A DNA stretch of 64,000 nt from Methylobacterium bullatum. GTDB lineage: Bacteria; Pseudomonadota; Alphaproteobacteria; Rhizobiales; Beijerinckiaceae. A program made the position numbers and the translations under genes. Below are positions 7,602 to 16,632 of the stretch, in pieces (positions within the stretch are counted from its first letter, which is position 1; each line of letters begins with the position of its first letter). Below the pieces are notes generated by a model. The model was given only the letters and a program-made list of their open reading frames with translations, searched no databases and was not told where the DNA came from. The stretch is from positions 1,896,001 to 1,960,000 of the forward strand of contig LR743504.1 in the NCBI GenBank assembly GCA_902712845.1, given 5' to 3'.

Positions 7602-8603
7602 TTACAGAAAAGCAACCTTGAGTATAGATGCGCCAAGGACGACAAATCCGAAAAGCAGCGCACAGGCGATGCGGTACAAGGCCAGCGCCCGTTCCACATC
7701 GTGCGGACCCGCCTCCGCCCGGCCATCGCCCATCCAGGCATCGTCGACGATCTCCGAGCCGTACATGCGCGGCCCTGCCAGCCTCAGTCCGAGCGCGCCC
7801 GCCATCGCCGCCTCGGGCCAGCCGGCATTGGGCGAGCGGTGCCGTCCCGCATCGCGCCGGACGGCGCGGAACGCCCCCGCCGCCGAAGCGCCGGGATGAA
7901 GGAGAGCGGCCGTAGCGATCAGCCCCGCCGACAGCCGCGAGGCCGGGAGGTTCACGAGATCGTCGAGGCGGGCCGAGGCCCAACCATAGGCCTCGTGTCG
8001 GGGCGTGCGGTGGCCGATCATGCTGTCGGCGGTATTGATCGCCTTGTAGAGGGCCCCTCCCGGTAGGCCGCCGATCCCGATCCAGAATGCCGGGGCCACG
8101 ATGCCGTCGGAGAAGTTCTCCGACAGGCTCTCGATCGCGGCGCGGCAGATGCCGGCTTCGTCGAGGCTCTCCGGGTTGCGCCCGACGATCATCGAGACCT
8201 CGCGCCGCCCGCCCGCCAGCCCTTCGGTGCGGAGGCCCATGGCGACGCGGGCCACATGGTCGTGGAGGCTGCGTTGTGCCGGCAGGCTCGCGCAGGCGAG
8301 GCCGAGGAGCAGCATGGCCGGGATTTGTCCCGCGGCGGCGGCGAGCGCCGTTCCCGCGATCGACACCGCCGCGACCGTTCCCAGGAGGATGAGGAGACCG
8401 AGGATCCCGGCCGCGCGCCGCCGTCTCCCGCCGCCCGTATTGAGGGTCCGGTCGAGCCAACCGATCAGGCGGCCGATCCAGGTGACAGGATGGCCCAGCG
8501 CCTTGTAGAGCCGGTCCGGATAGCCCGCCGCCGCCTCGATGGCGAGAGCGAGACCCAGCACCACGAGCGTGTCCGGCGGATGGGCGAGGGCGGTCCAGGT
8601 CAT
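7602..8603 (-). CDS. cobD: Adenosylcobinamide-phosphate synthase
   Basis: CobD (CbiB) attaches aminopropanol phosphate or threonine-derived phosphate to adenosylcobyric acid. It is an integral membrane protein, here 333 residues with several hydrophobic helices. Recognisable motifs are HPVTWIGRLIGWLD near the N-terminus, then SMIVGRNPESLDE, ESLSENFSDGIVAPAFW and AINTADSMIGHR. The ATG at 8603 (MTWTALAHPP) is preferred; a TTG at 8648 in the same frame would add 15 residues and collide with the cobC start. It is divergent from cobC, the enzyme that supplies its substrate. Confidence 0.95.
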   Translation of the reverse strand: MTWTALAHPPDTLVVLGLALAIEAAAGYPDRLYKALGHPVTWIGRLIGWLDRTLNTGGGRRRRAAGILGLLILLGTVAAVSIAGTALAAAAGQIPAMLLLGLACASLPAQRSLHDHVARVAMGLRTEGLAGGRREVSMIVGRNPESLDEAGICRAAIESLSENFSDGIVAPAFWIGIGGLPGGALYKAINTADSMIGHRTPRHEAYGWASARLDDLVNLPASRLSAGLIATAALLHPGASAAGAFRAVRRDAGRHRSPNAGWPEAAMAGALGLRLAGPRMYGSEIVDDAWMGDGRAEAGPHDVERALALYRIACALLFGFVVLGASILKVAFL

Positions 8604-8647
8604 CTGTTCGGGAATGGGGTTCGGTGCGGCAGGGTGATGGAAGAGCA

Positions 8648-9667
8648 ATGAGCGGGACGGAGGAGGCGAACGGTCGTGGCGGGCCCATCGCCCATGGGGG
8701 CGATCTCGATGCCGCCCAGGCGCTGTTCCCCCACGCCGAACTGCCCTGGATCGACCTCTCCACCGGGATCAATCCGGTCCCGTATCCCTGTCCGCCGCTG
8801 GAGGCCAGCGCGTTCCGGCGACTTCCCTCCCGCGCCGACCTGAACGCCCTGTGCGCCGCCGCCGCCCATGCCTATGGCGTCGCCGATCCGGCCCGGGTCG
8901 CGGCGGCGCCCGGCACGCAGATCCTCATCGAGACCCTGCCACGCCTGAGGCCGCATTCGCGCGTGGCCGTCATCGGTCCCACCTATGCCGAGCACGAAGC
9001 GGCGTGGCTCCGGGGCGGCCATGCCGTGACGGTGGTGCCCGATCCGGCGCAGGCCGAGGGGGCGGACGTCGTCGTCGTCGTCAACCCGAACAATCCCGAT
9101 GGCCGGACCTGGGAGGCGGGCCGTCTCTTCAACCTGGCGGGACGGATCGCCGAGCGCGGAGGCTGGCTCGTGGTCGACGAGGCCTTCATCGACTTAGAGG
9201 CGGTGGAATCCCTCGCACCGCGAGCAGGTCCCGGTCTCGTCGTGTTGCGCTCCTTCGGCAAGACCTATGGCCTCGCCGGCATCCGTCTCGGCTTCGCCCT
9301 CGCCGAGCCGGCGCTAGCCCTGCGGATCGGCGCGGCGCTCGGACCCTGGGCGGTGCCGGGACCGGCGCTCGCCATCGGCCGGGCGGCCTTGTCCGATGGG
9401 GCCTGGCTGCGGGAGGCGGCCATCGATCGTCACGCCGACGCGCTGCGCCTCGATCGGCTGCTCGCCTTCCGGGGAGGGCGCATCGTCGGCGGTACCTGCC
9501 TGTTCCGCACGGCTGCGTTCGACGACGCGCCAAGTCTTTTCCGGCGTCTCGGCGAGGCCGGGATCTATGTCCGCCGGTTCGAGGCCAACCCGCACTGGCT
9601 GCGCTTCGGTCTGCCGGCGGACAAGGGCGAATGGTGTCGACTGTCCCGCGCCCTCAAACCCGCCTGA
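8648..9667 (+). CDS. cobC: Threonine-phosphate decarboxylase (PLP-dependent)
   Basis: CobC/CobD-type aminotransferase-fold enzyme that decarboxylates L-threonine phosphate to (R)-1-amino-2-propanol phosphate for the cobalamin nucleotide loop. The 339-residue protein has GGDLDAAQALFP and WIDLSTGINP at the start, VVNPNNPDGRTW, VVDEAFIDLE, and the PLP lysine in SFGKTYGLAGIRLGF. The ATG at 8648 has GGAAGAG seven bases upstream. It is divergent from cobD with a 44-base gap, so the two start regions must overlap. Its stop lies inside an 18-bp perfect palindrome shared with the convergent MFS gene. Confidence 0.95.
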   Translation: MSGTEEANGRGGPIAHGGDLDAAQALFPHAELPWIDLSTGINPVPYPCPPLEASAFRRLPSRADLNALCAAAAHAYGVADPARVAAAPGTQILIETLPRLRPHSRVAVIGPTYAEHEAAWLRGGHAVTVVPDPAQAEGADVVVVVNPNNPDGRTWEAGRLFNLAGRIAERGGWLVVDEAFIDLEAVESLAPRAGPGLVVLRSFGKTYGLAGIRLGFALAEPALALRIGAALGPWAVPGPALAIGRAALSDGAWLREAAIDRHADALRLDRLLAFRGGRIVGGTCLFRTAAFDDAPSLFRRLGEAGIYVRRFEANPHWLRFGLPADKGEWCRLSRALKPA

Positions 9668-9676
9668 TCAGGCGGG
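9659..9676. terminator. 18-bp perfect palindrome spanning two convergent stop codons
   Basis: CCCGCCTGATCAGGCGGG reads identically on both strands. Its centre TGATCA contains the stop of cobC and, on the other strand, the stop of the MFS gene. It can form a hairpin in both transcripts and is a likely bidirectional terminator, though without a T tract. Confidence 0.55.
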
Positions 9677-10855
9677 CTTGGTCCGCGACCGGTCGAAGAT
9701 CGCCACGAGGAGGCCCCCGCCCGAGAGCAGGGCACCCACCGCGCAGACGCCGGGCCACCCCGCCATCAGGAATGCCTGCGAGCCGGCGAAGGCCCCCAGC
9801 GCCCCGAACACGAACATCACCGTGAACAATACGGTGTTGACCCGGCCCCTGGCGCCGGGAACGAGGGCGTAGGCTCGGGTCTGATTGGCGATGAGCGCGC
9901 CGTTGAGACCGATATCGATGAGGAGAACGCCGACGGCCACCGCCACAAGCGAGACCTCGCCCCCGAGCCAAAGGACGAGAAACGAGGCGAGCACCAGGGC
10001 GCCGCCCGTGACGACCACCGGCCGGGCGCCCTTCCGGTCGGTATAGCGTCCGGAGAGCGGGGCGACGAAGGCGCCGCAGACTCCGATCACCCCGAACAGG
10101 CCGGCGCCGGCGGCGGTGAGATCGAAGGGCGGGGCCTCGACCAGGAGGGCCAGGGTCGCCCAGAACGCATTGAAGCTCGCGAACAGAAGGCCTTGCGACA
10201 GGCTGGCATTGCGCAGGATGGGCTGAGTCTTCACCAGATGCAGGATCGACAGCATCAGTGCGCGGTAGCGCAGCGGTTTGGTCTGCTTCGTCTTCGGGAG
10301 CGTCGCGGCCGCCACGGCGGCGATGACCAGGGCCACGAGAGCGGCGGCGAAGAACACCGCGCGCCAACCGAAATGCGCCCCCACGAAGCCGCTCACCGTC
10401 CGGGCGAGGAGGATGCCGGTGAGCAGGCCCGTCATCACTTGGCCCACCATCCGGCCGCGGCTCTCGTCGGGGGCGAGTTCGGCGGCGAAGGGGACCGCCT
10501 GCTGAGCGGCCGAGGAAAGGAACCCGATGAGGAGGCAGGCGACCGTCAGAAAGGCGAGGGTCGGCGCGAGGGCGGCACCCAGAAGCGCCACGCTCAGGCC
10601 GAGCAATTGCGCCACGATGAGCGTCCGCCTCGGCCAGGCATCCCCGAGGGGCACGAGGCCGAGGATGCCGAGCCCGTAGCCAACGAGACATGCGGTGGGG
10701 ACGAGGAGCGCGGCGCGCTCGCCGAACTCGCTCACCAGAACCGCGAGGAGCGGTTGATTATAATAGATGTTGGCGACGGCGCCCCCGGCGATCAGGGTCA
10801 GGCCGAAGCGCGCCCTGGCGGTGAAGCCGTGGCCGGAAACGGTGCCGGGCTGCAT
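9668..10855 (-). CDS. MFS transporter (drug-efflux-like)
   Basis: A 395-residue protein with about 12 membrane segments. It starts near MQPGTVSGHGFTARARFG and has the early motif NIYYNQPLLAVL, a feature of a common bacterial MFS efflux subgroup, then PLGDAWPRRTLIV in the loop between helices 2 and 3 and SGRYTDRKGARPV in the second half. ATG 10855 is chosen because residues upstream in the frame are polar, low-complexity and unlike the family. It converges on cobC. The substrate is unknown. Confidence 0.82.
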   Translation of the reverse strand: MQPGTVSGHGFTARARFGLTLIAGGAVANIYYNQPLLAVLVSEFGERAALLVPTACLVGYGLGILGLVPLGDAWPRRTLIVAQLLGLSVALLGAALAPTLAFLTVACLLIGFLSSAAQQAVPFAAELAPDESRGRMVGQVMTGLLTGILLARTVSGFVGAHFGWRAVFFAAALVALVIAAVAAATLPKTKQTKPLRYRALMLSILHLVKTQPILRNASLSQGLLFASFNAFWATLALLVEAPPFDLTAAGAGLFGVIGVCGAFVAPLSGRYTDRKGARPVVVTGGALVLASFLVLWLGGEVSLVAVAVGVLLIDIGLNGALIANQTRAYALVPGARGRVNTVLFTVMFVFGALGAFAGSQAFLMAGWPGVCAVGALLSGGGLLVAIFDRSRTKPA

Positions 10856-11229
10856 GGTCAGGCTCGCACCGGAACGATGCCGTCCGCCGTGCCAAGCCAA
10901 TGGAAAAGCGATGAATTGTTCGTCATCCGGTGGGGCGGGTCCGTGAGCGACGGGATTGCTGCGCCTCCGGTTAGGGGCGCCAACGCGCGGGGGCAACTCG
11001 TTGGCGTGCGAAATGGTCCCACGTCGGAGAGCGGGCCGCGGTGAGGCGCACCTTCCATCGGATGCGCCGATCCCCATATACGAATCGTTACCGGATAAAG
11101 ACGCGGCGCGTCTCTGTGGCGAAGTTCCACTTGGCAGGAACCAAGTCGTTCTGCCACACTCTCGACTGTCGAGACGAGTCGGTCTTCAAGTTCCGGTGAC
11201 GACACCGTGTATCGACAACGGAGTTTGGA
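10856..11229. other. Intergenic, start regions of MFS gene and small ORF
   Basis: About 370 bases without a convincing gene. It holds the upstream region of the minus-strand MFS gene and of the small plus-strand gene at 11230. It is somewhat less GC-rich than its surroundings around 11070-11220. I see no clear promoter, riboswitch or repeat. Confidence 0.5.
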
Positions 11230-11424
11230 ATGCCGAATTACCGAGTCAGCTTCGCCAAGCAAATTCTCGGCGTGCCGTTCACGATCGGATGCGTCGAGAT
11301 TTCACGGGCACGTGATCCCCGCCGGGCTCAACGCGCGGCGGAACTCCGTTTCGCGCGCCAGCATGGCGTCGAGGATTGGCGCGAGCGGGCCGATCGTGTT
11401 GCCATCGAGGCCGCTCAAGCCTGA
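11230..11424 (+). CDS. Small conserved-looking hypothetical protein
   Basis: A 64-residue frame beginning MPNYRVSFAKQILGVPFT. Amphipathic strands come first, then a helix RRAQRAAELRFARQ, then a V-x-D-W element (GVEDWRERAD) near the end. This strand-helix layout, with a helix of the form AA-xx-RF followed by DW, looks like a genuine small alphaproteobacterial protein rather than a chance frame. A GGAG sequence lies eight bases before the ATG. There are no membrane segments or cysteine clusters, and no function can be proposed. It stands alone upstream of the malonyl-CoA decarboxylase gene with a 220-base gap. Confidence 0.55.
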   Translation: MPNYRVSFAKQILGVPFTIGCVEISRARDPRRAQRAAELRFARQHGVEDWRERADRVAIEAAQA

Positions 11425-11644
11425 CACGACAGGTTATCTGACCCGAAAGTGGGTACAGGACTTCGGGAAGACGGTTTTTTGGTCGTCGCCTCGTTCCGCC
11501 GTCACGCCGCGGCTGCGGCATGGTTCCGCGGTCAAAGCCCTGGCCCTCGGTCGCCCTGCGACATAGACTGGGGCCCGCACGTGCGTTCGGCGGGTTCAGC
11601 ATCTCGCGGAACTTGCGACAGGGGCAAGGAGCAGGCGGCGAGCC

Positions 11645-13051
11645 ATGGCGGCGATCTCGTTTTTCGGCGACCTGCTTCAGACCATCAGCGACCGTGGTCG
11701 CGATCTCATCGGAATCGGCCGCGGCGACCTCGCCTCCAAGGCCAATGCGCATGAGCTCATCAAGCTCTGCGAGGATCTGATCTCCCGGCGCGGCGAGGCG
11801 TCGGGTGTCGCGCTCGCCCGCCTGATCCTCGAACGCTACGCCAGTCTCGCGCGGGCCGAACGGCTCGTCTTCCTGCAGGGTATCGCCACCGTCTTCGGGG
11901 CCGATCACGACGCGGTGGACGATGCTATCGCCGCCTATCGCCGCGACCCGACGCGCGCCGCCCTCGGTGTGCTGCACGAGGCGGCCGAGCCGCGCAGCCA
12001 GGAACTCATCCGCCGGCTCAACCTCGCCCGCAACGGCACCCTCGCCCTGGTGCGGATGCGGGAGGATCTCTTCGTCCTGCGAAAGGACCTGCGCGGGAAC
12101 GAGGCCGACCCCGACCTCGTCGATGCCGTCGACAGCCTCGACAGTGATTTCGAGCACCTGTTCGCGTCGTGGTTCAACCGGGGATTCCTGGTGCTGCGCC
12201 ATATCGACTGGACCACCCCCGCCCATATCCTCGAGAAGATCATCCGTTACGAGGCGGTGCACGAGATCGCGGGCTGGGACGAACTGCGCCGACGCATCGA
12301 ACCCACCGACCGGCGCTGCTTCGCCTTTTTCCACCCCGCCCTGCAGGACGAGCCGCTGATCTTTGTGGAAGTGGCGCTCACGGCCGGCATCGCGCCGGCC
12401 ATCGCGCCTATTCTCGCACATGGGCGCGAGCCCCTGCCCACCCGCGCCGCCACCACCGCGATCTTCTACTCGATCTCGAACTGCCAGAAGGGGCTTGCCG
12501 GCGTCACCTTCGGCAATTTCCTGATCAAGCAGGTGGTGGAGGATCTCGCCCGCGAGATTCCTAGCCTGAAGACCTTCGTGACCCTCTCGCCGGTGCCCGG
12601 CTTCTCCGCCTGGCTCGACCGTGAGCGCCGCTCCGATTCGCCCCAGGGCCTGACCCGTGACGACGTCGAGGCTCTGCGGGCCATCGACGAGCCGGGCTGG
12701 CACGCCGACAAGGCCAAGGCCGATGCGGTGAAGAAGGCGCTGATCCCCGCCGCCGCCGCCTATTTCCTGCGGGCCAAGAACGAGCGCGGCAAGCCCCTCG
12801 ATCCCGTGGCGCGGTTCCATCTCGGCAACGGCGCCCGCCTGGAGCGGCTCAACTTCCTCGGCGACGTCTCACCCAAGGGGCTCGGCCAGTCACGCGGGCT
12901 GATGGTCAATTACCTCTACGATCTCTCGGCCATCGAGAAGAACCACGAGACCTATGCCAATCTCGGCACCGTGGCGGCATCGAGCAGCGTGAGTCGCGAA
13001 CTCAGGACCAACCTGCCGCCGATTCGCGCCGTGGCGTTGGCCGAGGCTTGA
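11645..13051 (+). CDS. matA: Malonyl-CoA decarboxylase
   Basis: Converts malonyl-CoA to acetyl-CoA and CO2. The 468-residue protein has the two-domain build of the family: a helical N-terminal domain (LIKLCEDLISRRGEASG, then LNLARNGT and the linker helices) and a GNAT-like catalytic domain. The latter contains FYSISNCQKGLAGVTFGNFL with the conserved serine, TLSPVPGF, and RFHLGNGARLERLNFLGD with the catalytic histidine. An AAGGAG sequence lies about 12 bases before the ATG. It is followed after 54 bases by matB, so the two probably form an operon for using malonate or recycling malonyl-CoA. No malonate carrier or MatR regulator gene is adjacent. Confidence 0.95.
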   Translation: MAAISFFGDLLQTISDRGRDLIGIGRGDLASKANAHELIKLCEDLISRRGEASGVALARLILERYASLARAERLVFLQGIATVFGADHDAVDDAIAAYRRDPTRAALGVLHEAAEPRSQELIRRLNLARNGTLALVRMREDLFVLRKDLRGNEADPDLVDAVDSLDSDFEHLFASWFNRGFLVLRHIDWTTPAHILEKIIRYEAVHEIAGWDELRRRIEPTDRRCFAFFHPALQDEPLIFVEVALTAGIAPAIAPILAHGREPLPTRAATTAIFYSISNCQKGLAGVTFGNFLIKQVVEDLAREIPSLKTFVTLSPVPGFSAWLDRERRSDSPQGLTRDDVEALRAIDEPGWHADKAKADAVKKALIPAAAAYFLRAKNERGKPLDPVARFHLGNGARLERLNFLGDVSPKGLGQSRGLMVNYLYDLSAIEKNHETYANLGTVAASSSVSRELRTNLPPIRAVALAEA

Positions 13052-13105
13052 TTTCGAGGCGTCGTCCGGCCACGGCTGTCCGTTCGATCACGGTTGGACG
13101 ACGTC

Positions 13106-14626
13106 ATGCGTAACCATCTCTTCGACCTCATCCGGGCGAGCCTGCCCGCCGATCCCGCCTCGCGGACATTCATCGAGACCGGCGACGGCGCGCGGATCAG
13201 CTATTCCGACATGCTCGACCGCTCGGCCGCCTATGCCTCCGCCCTCAAGGCGCTCGGGGTGAAGACGGGTGACCGCGTCGCCGTCCAGGTCGAGAAGAGC
13301 GCCGAGGTGGTGTTCCTTTATCTCGGCGCCGTTCGTGCCGGCGCCGTCTTCCTGCCGCTCAACACCGCCTATACGGCCCCCGAGATCGCGTATTTCCTGT
13401 CGGATGCCGAGGCGTCCCTGTTCGTCTGCGATCCCGCCCGGCTCGCGGCCCTTGAACCGGTCGCCGCCGAAGCGAAGGTCTCTTCTCTGCGTACCCTCGA
13501 CGGGGCGGGACGCGGCACCATGGCGGAGGTGGCGGACGAGGCAGGGACCGACTTCGCGGATGCGGAACGCGGGCCCGACGATCTCGCGGCGATCCTCTAT
13601 ACATCGGGCACCACCGGGCGCTCGAAGGGCGCCATGCTCAGCCACGACAACCTCGCCTCCAACGCCGTCACCCTGGTAGAGACCTGGCGCTTTACCGCCG
13701 ACGATGTGCTGATCCACGCCCTGCCGGTGTTCCACACCCACGGCCTGTTCGTGGCCACCAACATCGTTCTGCTGGCCGGGGCCACGGCGATCTTCCTGCC
13801 GAAATTCGACCCGAAGCAGGTGCTCGCCCTGATGGGCCGGGCGACCGCGATGATGGGCGTGCCGACCTTCTATACACGCCTGCTGAAGGAGCCGGGTCTG
13901 ACCCCCGAGGCGGCGGCGACAATCCGCCTGTTCGTCTCCGGCTCGGCCCCGCTTCTCGCCGAGACGCACCGGGACTGGCAGGCCCGCACCGGCCACGCCA
14001 TCCTCGAACGCTACGGCATGACCGAGACCAACATGAACACCTCGAATCCCTATGACGGCGAGCGCATCGCTGGCACGGTGGGGCTGCCCCTGCCGGGCGT
14101 CTCGCTCAGGGTGGTCGACCCCGAGACGGGAAGGGCATTGCCCGCCGATACGGTGGGGATGATCGAGGTGAAGGGCCCGAACGTGTTCCAGGGCTATTGG
14201 CGCATGCCCGAGAAGACGGCCTCCGAGTTCAAGGCAGACGGGTTCTTCATCACCGGCGACCTCGGCAAGGTCGACGAGCGCGGCTACGTCCATATCGTCG
14301 GACGCGGCAAGGATCTCATCATCACCGGCGGCTACAACGTGTATCCGAAGGAGGTCGAGAACGAGATCGATGCGCTTCCGGGCGTCGTCGAATCCGCCGT
14401 GATCGGCCTCGCCCATGCGGATTTCGGCGAGGGTGTGACTGCCATCGTCGTCGCCCGCCCGGACGCACCGGGAGAGCAGGAGATCCTCCGCATCCTCGAA
14501 GGGCGACTCGCGCGGTTCAAATGTCCCAAGCGCGTCCTCTTCGCCGACGAATTGCCGCGCAATGCCATGGGCAAAGTGCAGAAGAACCTGCTGCGCGAGG
14601 CGCATGTGGATCTCTACCGCCGCTGA
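13106..14626 (+). CDS. matB: Malonyl-CoA synthetase (AMP-forming)
   Basis: ATP-dependent ligase of the acyl-CoA synthetase superfamily, 506 residues. Motifs in order: ILYTSGTTGRSKGAMLSH (P-loop), HALPVFHTHGLFV, ERYGMTETNMNTSNPYDGER, TGDLGKVDERGYVHIVGR, and the C-terminal GGYNVYPKEVENEID and catalytic Lys in RNAMGKVQK. The H-T-H-G-L-F and M-N-T-S-N-P-Y patterns are characteristic of MatB rather than general acetyl-CoA synthetases. ATG 13106 is preferred to the TTG at 13094. Together with matA it turns malonate into acetyl-CoA. Confidence 0.94.
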   Translation: MRNHLFDLIRASLPADPASRTFIETGDGARISYSDMLDRSAAYASALKALGVKTGDRVAVQVEKSAEVVFLYLGAVRAGAVFLPLNTAYTAPEIAYFLSDAEASLFVCDPARLAALEPVAAEAKVSSLRTLDGAGRGTMAEVADEAGTDFADAERGPDDLAAILYTSGTTGRSKGAMLSHDNLASNAVTLVETWRFTADDVLIHALPVFHTHGLFVATNIVLLAGATAIFLPKFDPKQVLALMGRATAMMGVPTFYTRLLKEPGLTPEAAATIRLFVSGSAPLLAETHRDWQARTGHAILERYGMTETNMNTSNPYDGERIAGTVGLPLPGVSLRVVDPETGRALPADTVGMIEVKGPNVFQGYWRMPEKTASEFKADGFFITGDLGKVDERGYVHIVGRGKDLIITGGYNVYPKEVENEIDALPGVVESAVIGLAHADFGEGVTAIVVARPDAPGEQEILRILEGRLARFKCPKRVLFADELPRNAMGKVQKNLLREAHVDLYRR

Positions 14627-14713
14627 GGGACGAGACGGCGGAACGCTTTGGCGGGCCGGCGGTTCTCGTCATCGAACGGCCAAGCTCGCGCCGTCTCCGT
14701 ACCGGTTGCCGTC

Positions 14714-15868
14714 ATGTCTTCGTCTCAGCCTCACCGTCCCGAGCCCGCGGGGCCTGGCTCCACCCATTCCGTGGTCTGGACTCTGGCGATGGGGGCGGCG
14801 CTCGTCGCCCTGTCGCTGGGGCCACGGTCGCGCGGCGCCCGGCGTGAGGCCGAACCGCCCGAGCCGCGACGCGACGAAGGCGCCCGATCGCATAGCGGGC
14901 GCAGCGCCGAATGGGTGGCGGCGACACAGGTCCATCGCGGCCGTGCCGCAGACAGTCCGACCGAGATCACCCGCGCCGGCTGGAAGGACATCGCCGTCCG
15001 GGTCTATCTGGAATTCAACAAGGACCGCGTGCTCGCGGTGGCCGCCGGGGTCACGTTCTTCACCCTGCTGTCTCTGTTCCCCGCCATCGCCGCCCTGGTC
15101 TCCTGCTACGGACTCGTGGCCGATGTCGGCGCCATCAACGAGCACCTCTCCAGCATGCAGGGCGTGCTGCCCTCCAGCGCCATCGACATCATCGGCGAGC
15201 AGGTGAAGCGCATTGCGGCCAAGGACAATGGCACCCTGGGCCTGACATTCTTCTCCAGCCTCGTCCTGTCGCTCTGGAGCGCGAACGCCGCCATGAAGGC
15301 GATGTTCGATGCCCTGAACGTGGTCTACGAGGAAGACGAGAAGCGCTCCTTCGTGATGCTGAACCTGCGCTCCCTGACCTTCACGGTCGGGGCGCTCCTC
15401 TTCACCATCCTGGCGCTCACCAGCATCGTCGTGCTGCCGGTGATCTTCAACTTCTTCGGGTTCGGGCAGGGGGCGAGGCTCATCGCCCTGCTGCGCTGGC
15501 CCTTTCTCCTTGTCGTCCTCCTCGGCGGCCTCTCGCTCCTCTACCGCTATGGCCCCAGCCGCGAGCGGCCGCGCTGGCGCTGGGTCGGCACCGGTGGCGC
15601 TGTGGCGGGCATCCTCTGGCTCGCCGCCTCGATCCTGTTCTCGTGGTATGTCGGCAGCTTCGGTAATTACAACGAGACCTATGGTTCGCTCGGCGCCGCC
15701 ATCGGCTTCATGACCTGGATTTGGATCTCGACGACGATCGTGCTCCTAGGCGCCGAGATCAATGCCGAGATGGAGCATCAGACCGCTCGAGACACGACGA
15801 CGGGCCCGGAAAAGCCCATGGGCGACCGCGAGGCGCGGATGGCGGACACGATCGGCGCGGCCGCGTGA
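14714..15868 (+). CDS. YihY/BrkB-family inner-membrane protein
   Basis: A 384-residue protein with one predicted hydrophobic segment near residues 16-34, a polar Arg-rich linker, and then a six-helix core of the YihY/UPF0761 family. The core begins DRVLAVAAGVTFFTLLSLFPAIAALVS, continues with LWSANAAMKAMFDALNVVYEEDEKRSF, and ends with YGSLGAAIGFMTWIWIS and LLGAEINAE. The family was once mislabelled RNase BN; its true role is not established, with suggestions of transport or envelope function. The C-terminal 30 residues are polar. ATG 14714 (MSSSQPHRP) was chosen over an upstream frame extension into the matB 3' region. Confidence 0.88.
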   Translation: MSSSQPHRPEPAGPGSTHSVVWTLAMGAALVALSLGPRSRGARREAEPPEPRRDEGARSHSGRSAEWVAATQVHRGRAADSPTEITRAGWKDIAVRVYLEFNKDRVLAVAAGVTFFTLLSLFPAIAALVSCYGLVADVGAINEHLSSMQGVLPSSAIDIIGEQVKRIAAKDNGTLGLTFFSSLVLSLWSANAAMKAMFDALNVVYEEDEKRSFVMLNLRSLTFTVGALLFTILALTSIVVLPVIFNFFGFGQGARLIALLRWPFLLVVLLGGLSLLYRYGPSRERPRWRWVGTGGAVAGILWLAASILFSWYVGSFGNYNETYGSLGAAIGFMTWIWISTTIVLLGAEINAEMEHQTARDTTTGPEKPMGDREARMADTIGAAA

Positions 15869-15932
15869 CAGGGTGCGGGACGGCCTCGGGAGTCCTATTT
15901 CTCCAGCATAACCCGAGGAACCGGAGGCCACC

Positions 15933-16340
15933 ATGAGCGAGACCCAGTCAGGCACCGTCGAGCGCAGCGAAGCCGAGTGGCGGGAGATCCTGACGCCGGA
16001 TCAGTACCGTGTCCTGCGCGAGCATGGCACGGAGCGCGCGGGCACGAGCTGCCTCAACGCCGAGAAGCGTCCCGGCACGTTCCACTGCGCCGGCTGCGAT
16101 GCCCCGTTATTCGAGAACACCACGAAATTCGAATCCGGCACCGGTTGGCCGAGCTTCTTCGATCCCATCGACGGCGCTGTGGAGACGACGACCGACCGGA
16201 GCCACTGGATGGTGAGGACCGAAGTGCACTGCGCCCACTGCAAAGGTCATCTCGGCCACGTCTTCGATGATGGCCCGGCGCCGACGGGGCTGCGCTATTG
16301 CATGAACGGGATTTCACTGCGTTTCGAGCCGAATGCGTGA
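15933..16340 (+). CDS. msrB: Peptide-methionine (R)-S-oxide reductase
   Basis: Repairs R-methionine sulfoxide in proteins. The 135-residue protein is of normal length. It shows two zinc-binding pairs, CAGC and CAHC, the substrate-site FESGTGWPSFFDP and the catalytic cysteine in RYCMNG near the C-terminus. A cysteine in TSCLNAEKR sits where the resolving cysteine is found in many members. There is no signal peptide, so it is cytoplasmic. An SD-like GGAGG lies seven bases before the ATG. The gene appears to stand alone. Confidence 0.96.
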   Translation: MSETQSGTVERSEAEWREILTPDQYRVLREHGTERAGTSCLNAEKRPGTFHCAGCDAPLFENTTKFESGTGWPSFFDPIDGAVETTTDRSHWMVRTEVHCAHCKGHLGHVFDDGPAPTGLRYCMNGISLRFEPNA

Positions 16341-16632
16341 GCTCATTGGTATAAAAGGATAAAAATCGGGGCCGGGCTTACGAGACTGGCCTTGATTTAG
16401 TCCCATTTTTTCTTAGTCGAAGGGAAGTGGTCTTCCCCTTTGTGTGCCGTCGGCGGTGCGAGGCGGGAAAACGATCAAATTCGGACGGTTCGTGCCGGCC
16501 GGTTTCCACAGGCCGGGCATTCCGTCGCTGCCGAAACAGGGTATGGCTTCGAACGGCGCTGACGTTGCGCCCATGGCGCGGCGCTCCGGAGGAGTGCCTG
16601 CCATGATGAGCCGATCCGGGGGGAGAGAATAC

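Noticed and set aside
16380-16430. Rho-independent terminator after msrB
   Set aside because: There is a T-rich tract near 16405-16412, but the preceding sequence only forms a four- to five-base stem, too weak to call.
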